Positions 1 through 5,038 of a stretch of 5,038 bases of DNA are shown here, in pieces (position 1 is the first letter of the stretch; each line of letters starts with the position of its first letter). Under the pieces are notes generated by a model. It was not told the origin of the DNA and ran no database searches. It saw only the letters and a program-made list of their open reading frames with translations. The stretch is from Clostridia bacterium (lineage in GTDB: Bacteria; Bacillota; Clostridia; Oscillospirales; Acutalibacteraceae), in NCBI GenBank assembly GCA_900754145.1, contig CAAEBW010000073.1:1-5038 (forward strand). The letters are read 5' to 3'. The translations under genes and the position numbers were made by a program.

Positions 1-1436
1 CCTGCCGTATCCTCGTAAACACCCCCTCGTCACAGGGCGGTATCGGCGACCTTTACAACTTTAAGTTAGCTCCCTCGCTTACCTTGGGCTGCGGCTCTTG
101 GGGCGGAAACTCCGTATCTGAAAATGTAGGAGTTAAGCACTTAATCAATATTAAAACGGTTGCCGAGAGGAGAGAAAATATGCTTTGGTTCAGAGCGCCT
201 GAAAAGGTTTATATTAAGAAGGGCTGTCTGCCCGTTGCCCTTGACGAGCTTAAGAATGTTATGGGCAAGAAAAAGGCATTCATTGTTACCGACAGCTTCT
301 TGTTCAACAACGGCTATACCAAGCCGATTACAAACAAGCTTGACGAAATGGGAATTGAGCACGCTACCTTTGCCGATGTTGCTCCCGACCCGACCCTCCA
401 GTGCGCTATGAAGGGTACCGAGCAGATGCGCGCATTCGCTCCCGATGTAATCATCGCTATCGGCGGCGGCTCTGCTATGGACGCGGCTAAGATTATGTGG
501 GTACTTTATGAGCATCCCGAAGCCGACTTTATGGATATGGCAATGCGCTTCTCCGATATAAGAAAGAGAATTTACACCTTCCCGAAGATGGGCGAAAAGG
601 CTTACTTTATCGCCGTTCCGACCTCCGCGGGTACAGGCTCTGAGGTTACTCCTTTTGCTGTTATCACAGACGCCGACACAGGCATTAAATATCCGCTTGC
701 AGACTACGAGCTTATGCCTAATATGGCTATCGTTGACGCTGATATGCATATGTCCGCTCCTAAGGGACTTACCGCCGCATCGGGTATCGACGCAGTAACC
801 CACAACCTTGAGGCTTACGCTTCTATGCTCGCTACCGACTATACCGACGGTTTGGCTCTGCGCAGTCTCCAGATGATATTCAAATATCTCCCCGCCGCTT
901 ACGATAACGGTCCGAACGACCCCGTTGCACGCGAGAAGATGGCTAACGCCGCTACTATGGCGGGTATGGCGTTCGCAAACGCATTCCTCGGTGTTTGCCA
1001 CTCTATGGCTCATAAGCTCGGTGCTTTCCACCACATTCCCCACGGTGTTGCAAACGCGCTTATGATTGACGAGGTTATCCGCTTCAACTGCGCTGAGGTT
1101 CCGACAAAGATGGGTACATTCTCACAGTATGACCACCCGCATACCCGCGCTCGCTATGCCGAGGTTGCAGACGCGTTAGGTATTAAGGGCAAGACCGACG
1201 AAGAGAAGGTTGAGGGTCTTATCGCCGCTCTTGACGAGCTTAAGGAAAAGGTTGGAATCAAAAAGACCATCCGCGACTATGTTCCCGATGAGGCTGACTT
1301 CTTAGCCCGCCTTGACGAGATGACCGAGCAGGCTTTCGACGACCAGTGCACAGGCGCTAACCCGCGTTATCCGCTGATGAGCGAAATCAAGCAGATGTAT
1401 CTCAACGCTTATTACGGCAATCACGAAGCCGTTTAA
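1..1436 (+). CDS. adhE: Bifunctional aldehyde-alcohol dehydrogenase AdhE, C-terminal part (5' end outside the window)
   Basis: AdhE reduces acetyl-CoA to acetaldehyde and then ethanol with NADH, in the cytoplasm. The frame is open from the left edge (first full codon at 3), giving 477 residues to the stop at 1434. Roughly 390 residues are missing, including the catalytic cysteine of the acetaldehyde dehydrogenase domain. The first ~40 residues are the end of that domain ([25 protein letters not shown]); the linker ends near MLWF at 180. The iron-type alcohol dehydrogenase domain follows: NADH-binding [10 protein letters not shown] at 462-491, and predicted Fe ligands Asp (789), His (801), His (999, in CHSMAH) and His (1041, in IPHG). 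The family C-terminal signature [16 protein letters not shown] is present near 1338-1385. No domain is damaged. A TTG at 84 or ATG at 180 could be mistaken for the start, but AdhE homology continues upstream of both. No terminator separates it from the kinase gene 30 bases downstream. Identification is very secure. Confidence 0.97.
   Translation, partial: CRILVNTPSSQGGIGDLYNFKLAPSLTLGCGSWGGNSVSENVGVKHLINIKTVAERRENMLWFRAPEKVYIKKGCLPVALDELKNVMGKKKAFIVTDSFLFNNGYTKPITNKLDEMGIEHATFADVAPDPTLQCAMKGTEQMRAFAPDVIIAIGGGSAMDAAKIMWVLYEHPEADFMDMAMRFSDIRKRIYTFPKMGEKAYFIAVPTSAGTGSEVTPFAVITDADTGIKYPLADYELMPNMAIVDADMHMSAPKGLTAASGIDAVTHNLEAYASMLATDYTDGLALRSLQMIFKYLPAAYDNGPNDPVAREKMANAATMAGMAFANAFLGVCHSMAHKLGAFHHIPHGVANALMIDEVIRFNCAEVPTKMGTFSQYDHPHTRARYAEVADALGIKGKTDEEKVEGLIAALDELKEKVGIKKTIRDYVPDEADFLARLDEMTEQAFDDQCTGANPRYPLMSEIKQMYLNAYYGNHEAV
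168..182 (+). promoter_or_regulatory. Possible internal ribosome binding site and ATG at the AdhE domain junction
   Basis: AGGAG at 168-172 lies seven bases before an in-frame ATG at 180, exactly where the alcohol dehydrogenase domain begins. Initiation here would give a separate 418-residue iron-dependent alcohol dehydrogenase. The purine-rich run encodes Glu-Arg-Arg-Glu using AGG and AGA; I saw no other in-frame AGG in this fragment. This may be chance, because the linker is naturally rich in Arg and Glu. Confidence 0.3.
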
Positions 1437-1466
1437 TGAAATAAAGCATAATCGGAGGTAAATAAA

Positions 1467-2216
1467 ATGAAACTTGATAAAATTATCGCAGTCAGAACAG
1501 GCAAAACAATATACAAGGACGAGGACCGCGCCGTCAAGGTGTTTGACAGCGACTATTCCAAATCTGATATTTTAAACGAGGCACTTAATCAGGCGCGTAT
1601 CGAGGAAACAGGTCTTAACATTCCGAAAATTTTGGGTGTTAATATGATTGACGGCAAGTGGGCTATTGTAAGCGAGTTCATTAAGGGCAAGACGATGGCT
1701 CAGCTTATGGCAGAAAACCCCGATAAATTCGACGAGTATTTAGAGCAGTTTGTCGATATTCAGATGAGCATTCACGAAATGAAGGCTCCCTTGCTTACTA
1801 AGCTTAAGGATAAGATGAACCGCAAGATTAGTCAGGCGGACATTGACGCGACAACCCGCTATGAGCTTCACACCCGCCTTGAGGGTATGCCTAAGCACAA
1901 CAAGGTTTGCCACGGTGACTTTAACCCCTCTAACATCATCATTACAGATGACGGCGTTCCCTATATCCTTGACTGGTCGCACGCTACACAGGGTAACGCC
2001 TCCGCAGATGTTGCAAGAACCTATCTGCTTTTCTGGCTTGACGGAAATATTGAGGGCGCGAAGAAGTATATGGATCTCTTCTGCAAGAAGAGCGATACCG
2101 CTAAGCAGTACATTGAAAAATGGCTCCCCATCGTTGCCGCTTCCCAGTCCGTTAAGGGCAACGCAAAGGAAAGAGAATTCCTGCTTTCCTGGGTTGATGT
2201 TGTAGATTACGAATAA
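1467..2216 (+). CDS. Aminoglycoside-phosphotransferase-fold kinase (APH family), substrate unknown
   Basis: A 249-residue cytoplasmic protein with the kinase fold of the APH/choline-kinase superfamily. AVKVF (residues 22-26) supplies the probable ATP-contacting Lys24; the hinge region is around VSEFIKGKTMAQL. The catalytic loop HGDFNPSNI (149-157) has catalytic base Asp151 and metal ligand Asn156, and ILDWSHA (167-173) supplies the metal Asp169. All key residues are present, so an active ATP-dependent phosphotransferase is expected. Start: ATG with GGAGG at 1454-1458, eight bases upstream. It lies 30 bases after adhE and 23 before the ferredoxin gene, hence probably co-transcribed. The context suggests a regulatory or metabolic kinase rather than antibiotic resistance. 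It could be the 'protein kinase' of the related R. albus hydS unit, acting opposite the phosphatase at 4220, but the family mostly phosphorylates small molecules and the sequence does not reveal the substrate. No membrane segment is seen. Confidence 0.85.
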   Translation: MKLDKIIAVRTGKTIYKDEDRAVKVFDSDYSKSDILNEALNQARIEETGLNIPKILGVNMIDGKWAIVSEFIKGKTMAQLMAENPDKFDEYLEQFVDIQMSIHEMKAPLLTKLKDKMNRKISQADIDATTRYELHTRLEGMPKHNKVCHGDFNPSNIIITDDGVPYILDWSHATQGNASADVARTYLLFWLDGNIEGAKKYMDLFCKKSDTAKQYIEKWLPIVAASQSVKGNAKEREFLLSWVDVVDYE

Positions 2217-2226
2217 TATAAAATTT

Positions 2227-2233
2227 GGGAGGA
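2227..2233 (+). promoter_or_regulatory. Ribosome binding site that fixes the ferredoxin start at 2240
   Basis: GGGAGGA lies six bases before the ATG at 2240. An in-frame TTG at 2225 would add five residues but would place this Shine-Dalgarno sequence inside the coding region, and it has no good site of its own, so the ATG is preferred. Confidence 0.8.
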
Positions 2234-2239
2234 AATAAA

Positions 2240-2482
2240 ATGAAAGTAACAGTATGTATAGGCAGCTCCTGCCACCTTAAGGGCTCAAGACAGGTTGTTG
2301 AGGAACTTCAGTACCTTATTTCCGAAAACAATTTAAAGGAAGAGGTTGAGCTCGGCGGTACTTTCTGCATGGGCAACTGTCAAAAGGGCGTTTGCGTCAC
2401 CGTTGACGGCGAGCTTTATTCCGTATCCCCCGAAACCGCGAGAAGCTTTTTTGAGGAGAACATTCTCGCAAGATTTAAGTAA
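2240..2482 (+). CDS. Stand-alone thioredoxin-like [2Fe-2S] ferredoxin (NuoE/HydC C-terminal-domain type)
   Basis: An 80-residue small electron carrier. Cysteines Cys6 and Cys11 (CIGSSC) with Cys43 and Cys47 (CMGNC) form the Cx4C...Cx3C pattern that binds the [2Fe-2S] cluster in NuoE and in thioredoxin-like ferredoxins; an extra Cys52 follows. The protein is short compared with NuoE or HydC (about 150-170 residues) because the N-terminal helical domain is absent; it starts directly at the first beta strand (MKVTVCIG), so this looks like a natural single-domain form, not a truncation. Such small proteins are common beside [FeFe] hydrogenase genes in Clostridia. Here it sits 65 bases before the putative sensor hydrogenase and may pass electrons to or from its iron-sulfur domains; that partnership is inferred from position. 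Start chosen at ATG 2240 with a strong ribosome site. Alternative: subunit of an NADH-linked hydrogenase, less likely because no NuoF-like gene is next to it. Confidence 0.9.
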   Translation: MKVTVCIGSSCHLKGSRQVVEELQYLISENNLKEEVELGGTFCMGNCQKGVCVTVDGELYSVSPETARSFFEENILARFK

Positions 2483-2491
2483 TTTAAACAA

Positions 2492-2513
2492 GGGAGGGGC
2501 TTTTGCTCCTCCC
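2492..2513 (+). other. GC-rich RNA hairpin between the ferredoxin gene and hydS (weak terminator or processing element)
   Basis: GGGAGGGGC (2492-2500), loop TTTT, GCTCCTCCC (2505-2513) form a nine-pair stem with one G-U pair, starting nine bases after the ferredoxin stop codon. It is shaped like an intrinsic terminator, but the following bases (AAATACAATATT) have no T run on the plus strand, so full termination is unlikely. It could partially attenuate transcription into hydS or protect the 3' end of a processed upstream mRNA. Confidence 0.6.
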
Positions 2514-2547
2514 AAATACAATATTAATTAAAAAGGACTGACTGTGT

Positions 2548-4227
2548 ATGGCGGAGTTTTTAAAGCTTAAAAAATCCAACTGTAAAAACTGTTATAAATG
2601 CATACGCCATTGCCCCGTTAAATCAATTAAGTTTTCGGGCAATCAGGCGCACATAGTCGGAAACGAATGTATACTCTGCGGTCAGTGCTTTGTTGTATGC
2701 CCGCAGAACGCAAAGGAAATCGCGGACGAAACCGAGAGGGTAAAGGTGCTTATAAATTCGGGTGCGCCCGTAATCGCGAGCGTTGCACCCTCCTTTATCG
2801 CGAATTATGACGGTGTGGGCATTGAGGAATTGAAGTCCGCTCTTAAAAAGCTCGGCTTTGCCGACGCTGAGGAAACCGCTGTTGGCGCTACAATAGTAAA
2901 GCGGGAGTACGAAAGACTGCTCGAAAATGAGCATAGGGATATTGTAATATCCTCCTGCTGTCATTCGGTCAATCTGCTTATTCAGAAATACTATCCCTCG
3001 TGTTTGCCGTATTTAGCGGATGTTTTGTCCCCCATGCAGGCACATTGCGAGGACATCAAGCGCCGCAACCCTGATGCTAAGACCGTATTTATAGGTCCCT
3101 GTGTTGCAAAGAAGGACGAGGCGGACTATTACGCGGGCATCACCGACGCGGTACTTACATATGAGGAGCTTACCCGCTGGTTCGGCGAAGAGGGAATTAC
3201 CTTAGAGCAAAAGCTTGATAAAAACGACGAAAGCTTAGCCCGCTTTTTCCCGACCACAGGCGGTATTTTAAAGACTATGGAGGCAAACAGGCTTGCCGAC
3301 TACACCTATCTTGCAATCGACGGGGTGGAAAACTGCAAGGCGGCGCTCCACGATATTGAGGAGGGCAGGATTAGTCACGCCTTTATTGAGATGTCCGCCT
3401 GTGCGGGCAGCTGTATCGGCGGCCCCGTAATGGAAAAATACCACCGTATGCCCGTAAGGGATTATATGGCGGTGTCGAACTACGCGGGCAAAAAGGACTT
3501 TGACGTTGCCCAGCCCGATTTTTCGTCACTTCGTAAAAATCTTGAATATATCGACCGCAAGTCGCAAATGCCCGCCGAGTCCGAAATAACCGACGCGCTT
3601 CGCAAAATGGGCAAGCTAAAGCCGGAGGACGAGCTTAACTGCGGTTCCTGCGGATATAACACCTGCCGTGAAAAGGCGATTGCCATTATTCAGGGCAAGG
3701 CGGAGGTTTCAATGTGTCTGCCCTTCCTTAAAGAGCGGGCGGAGAACTTCTCGGATAATATTATCAACAACACACCCAACGGTATTGTCGTACTGAACGA
3801 GGATTACGAGGTTCAGCAGATAAACCGCGCGGCGCTCAAATTAATGAACATACCCCGCGCGTCCGACGTTATGGGCGAGCCGATTATCCGTATTCTTGAC
3901 CCTAAGCCCTTTATGGACGTTCAGCGTACGGGCAGGACGATAAGGGACGATAAGGTTTACCTTGCGGAGTACGATAAATACGTCGAGCAGACGATTGTCG
4001 CCGATAAGGAATACAAGGCGCTAATCTGCATTTTGCGTGATGTCTCCGAAGAAGAGGAGCAGAAGCAGAAGAAGGAGGATTTGAGCCGCCAGACGGTCGA
4101 AACCGCCGACAAGGTTGTCGAAAAGCAGATGCGAATCGTTCAGGAAATCGCCTCCCTTTTGGGCGAGACGGCGGCGGAGACCAAAATTGCGCTTACCAAG
4201 CTTAAGGAGTCGATAAGCGATGAATAA
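2548..4227 (+). CDS. hydS: Putative H2-sensing [FeFe] hydrogenase with PAS domain (HydS-like)
   Basis: A 559-residue soluble protein. Order: two [4Fe-4S] ferredoxin motifs (Cx2Cx2CxxxCP at residues 12-23 and 41-52); the [FeFe] hydrogenase H-cluster domain (~65-345); a further Fe-S motif Cx2Cx4Cx16C (365-390); a PAS domain (~402-500); and a charged helical tail (501-559). H-cluster motifs are L1 SSCCHSV (135-141), L2 GPCVAKKDE (183-191) and L3 EMSACAGSC (281-289). The predicted cluster cysteines 138, 185, 285 and 289 are all present. Compared with catalytic enzymes such as CpI, the Met of L2 is Gly183 and the Met of L3 is Ser283, changes known from sensory hydrogenases. PAS plus helical tail imply signalling rather than bulk H2 production. 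ATG 2548 has AAGGA ten bases upstream. The gene overlaps the phosphatase gene, its likely output partner. Hydrogenase family is certain; the sensor role is inferred from architecture and from similar clusters. Residual catalysis is possible. Confidence 0.93.
   Translation: MAEFLKLKKSNCKNCYKCIRHCPVKSIKFSGNQAHIVGNECILCGQCFVVCPQNAKEIADETERVKVLINSGAPVIASVAPSFIANYDGVGIEELKSALKKLGFADAEETAVGATIVKREYERLLENEHRDIVISSCCHSVNLLIQKYYPSCLPYLADVLSPMQAHCEDIKRRNPDAKTVFIGPCVAKKDEADYYAGITDAVLTYEELTRWFGEEGITLEQKLDKNDESLARFFPTTGGILKTMEANRLADYTYLAIDGVENCKAALHDIEEGRISHAFIEMSACAGSCIGGPVMEKYHRMPVRDYMAVSNYAGKKDFDVAQPDFSSLRKNLEYIDRKSQMPAESEITDALRKMGKLKPEDELNCGSCGYNTCREKAIAIIQGKAEVSMCLPFLKERAENFSDNIINNTPNGIVVLNEDYEVQQINRAALKLMNIPRASDVMGEPIIRILDPKPFMDVQRTGRTIRDDKVYLAEYDKYVEQTIVADKEYKALICILRDVSEEEEQKQKKEDLSRQTVETADKVVEKQMRIVQEIASLLGETAAETKIALTKLKESISDE
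4204..4209 (+). promoter_or_regulatory. Ribosome binding site for the phosphatase gene inside the end of hydS
   Basis: AAGGAG lies ten bases before the ATG at 4220 and within the hydS coding region. An in-frame TAA at 4214 rules out any upstream start. The overlap ATGAATAA (4220-4227) contains the phosphatase start and the hydS stop, which favours translational coupling and matched amounts of the two proteins. Confidence 0.75.
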
Positions 4228-5038
4228 CCTTTGCGCCGATATAGGCTACCGCAGTATTTTTCACGAGGGTGAGGAGCTTTGCGGCGACCACGTTGACGTT
4301 ATCGAGCAGGAGGACGGCTCTACCGTTATTGTGTTGGCGGATGGGCTGGGCAGCGGTGTTAAGGCGAGCATACTTTCGACCCTTACCTCTAAAATTATTT
4401 CTACAATGATAGCGGCGGGACTTTCCCTTACCGACTGCGTTAACACAATCGCCGCCACCCTCCCGGTATGCTCTGAGCGCGGTGTGGCGTATTCCACCTT
4501 TACAATAATGCGCCTTATAGGAACGGGCGAGGCGGAGCTTATCCAGTACGATAACCCGCTTGTAATTATGTTGCGTGAGGGCGAGGAGTATGACTATCCG
4601 AAAACCGAGGTAAACATCGACGGCAAAAAAATCTTTCAGTCGAGAATACGGCTTCGTGAGGACGATGTTTTCGTAATGATGAGCGACGGCTGTCCCCACG
4701 CGGGAATAGGCACCGAATACAACTTCGGCTGGGAGCGCAAGGACATAGTCGAGTTTATGAAGACCTTTTATTCGGTCGGCTATACCGCGAAAACCCTTTC
4801 AACCATTTTAATCGACGAGTGCAACCGCCTGTACGGCGGCAAGCCCGGTGATGACGCGACCTCCTGCGTTGTAAGAATAAGGCGGCGCGAGCCTATGAAT
4901 CTGCTGTTCGGCCCGCCCTCTAATCGTGACGACTGCGATAAGATGATGTCCCTCTTCTTCTCAAAGGAGGGCAAGCATATCGTCTGCGGCGGTACAACCT
5001 CGACAATAGCGTCGAATTATTTAGGAAAGCCGCTTAAG
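4220..5038 (+). CDS. SpoIIE/PP2C-type serine phosphatase, partial (3' end outside the window)
   Basis: Open frame of 273 codons with no stop before the right edge. Residues ~1-220 are a SpoIIE-like PP2C domain, which removes phosphate from Ser/Thr using two metal ions. Visible motifs are GDHVDV (22-27), VLADGLGSG (38-46) with metal Asp41, MMSDG (153-157) with Asp156, and GDDATSCVV (210-218) with Asp211/Asp212. All expected acidic metal ligands seem present, so activity is likely. From about residue 221 (PMNLLFGPPSNRDDCDKMM) a separate C-terminal region begins, followed by VCGGTTSTIASNYLG and the window edge; I do not recognise its function. No membrane segment is seen, unlike sporulation SpoIIE itself, so the protein should be cytoplasmic. 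It overlaps hydS by eight bases. Known relatives act in partner-switching cascades on anti-sigma antagonists; here the substrate is unknown, and control by HydS is an inference from coupling and from the hydS unit of R. albus. Confidence 0.9.
   Translation, partial: MNNLCADIGYRSIFHEGEELCGDHVDVIEQEDGSTVIVLADGLGSGVKASILSTLTSKIISTMIAAGLSLTDCVNTIAATLPVCSERGVAYSTFTIMRLIGTGEAELIQYDNPLVIMLREGEEYDYPKTEVNIDGKKIFQSRIRLREDDVFVMMSDGCPHAGIGTEYNFGWERKDIVEFMKTFYSVGYTAKTLSTILIDECNRLYGGKPGDDATSCVVRIRRREPMNLLFGPPSNRDDCDKMMSLFFSKEGKHIVCGGTTSTIASNYLGKPLK

Noticed and set aside
84..182. TTG at 84 or ATG at 180 as the true start of a single-domain alcohol dehydrogenase
   Set aside because: The frame is open to the left edge and encodes the conserved end of the AdhE aldehyde dehydrogenase domain, so the gene starts outside the window. 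Internal initiation at 180 is kept only as a finding.
141..1043. A 300-codon open frame on the minus strand inside adhE
   Set aside because: It lies wholly antisense to clearly conserved AdhE coding sequence, has no recognisable domain, and is explained by the codon bias of the real gene.
2483..2491. TTTAAACAA as a Rex-type redox repressor half-site
   Set aside because: Only one imperfect half is present, with no matching inverted half at the correct spacing.
2484..2530. A promoter for hydS using TACAAT (2517-2522) as -10 element
   Set aside because: No acceptable -35 element occurs about 17 bases upstream; that position is occupied by the G-rich hairpin arm.
2503..2541. A 12-codon leader frame (TTG 2503 to TGA 2539) between the ferredoxin gene and hydS
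   Set aside because: The start codon is weak, it lies in the hairpin loop and stem, and there is no amino acid pattern suggesting attenuation.
4202..4699. A 165-codon minus-strand open frame near the hydS/phosphatase junction
   Set aside because: The plus strand here encodes the end of hydS and a PP2C domain with all motifs; the antisense frame shows no family features.

Overview
The window carries five co-directional plus-strand genes with short gaps and one overlap, which looks like part of a single transcription unit from an anaerobic, ethanol- and hydrogen-forming Clostridia. Protein content (AdhE, PAS-type [FeFe] hydrogenase, SpoIIE-type phosphatase), strong AGGAGG-like ribosome sites and a base composition near half G+C point to a Ruminococcus-like member of the Oscillospiraceae. 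The genus is an inference from gene content, not a measured result.

Layout: (1) positions 1-1436, the C-terminal half of the bifunctional aldehyde/alcohol dehydrogenase AdhE, cut by the left edge. (2) 1467-2216, an aminoglycoside-phosphotransferase-fold kinase. (3) 2240-2482, an 80-residue thioredoxin-like [2Fe-2S] ferredoxin resembling the C-terminal domain of NuoE/HydC. (4) 2492-2513, a G+C-rich hairpin. (5) 2548-4227, a multidomain [FeFe] hydrogenase with a PAS domain and helical tail, i.e. a putative H2 sensor (HydS). (6) 4220-5038, a SpoIIE/PP2C-type phosphatase that overlaps hydS by 8 bases and runs off the right edge. There is no gene-free stretch longer than 65 bases and no convincing promoter inside the window, so the main promoter is expected upstream of adhE.

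Reading the genes together: AdhE reoxidises NADH by making ethanol from acetyl-CoA, which matters when H2 pressure is high and hydrogenases cannot dispose of electrons. HydS has the changed H-cluster surroundings of sensory hydrogenases, plus a PAS domain and a helical tail instead of a catalytic partner subunit. It is translationally tied to a phosphatase. The likely logic is H2 or redox state -> HydS -> phosphatase (perhaps opposed by the kinase) -> expression of fermentation genes. From memory, Ruminococcus albus 7 has a described transcriptional unit containing a bifunctional acetaldehyde/ethanol dehydrogenase, a protein kinase, hydS, a protein phosphatase, a ferredoxin-type hydrogenase (hydA2) and a redox-sensing repressor. 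This window matches that plan well, so the system is not wholly new, but its signalling mechanism is unproven and several details below deserve checking.
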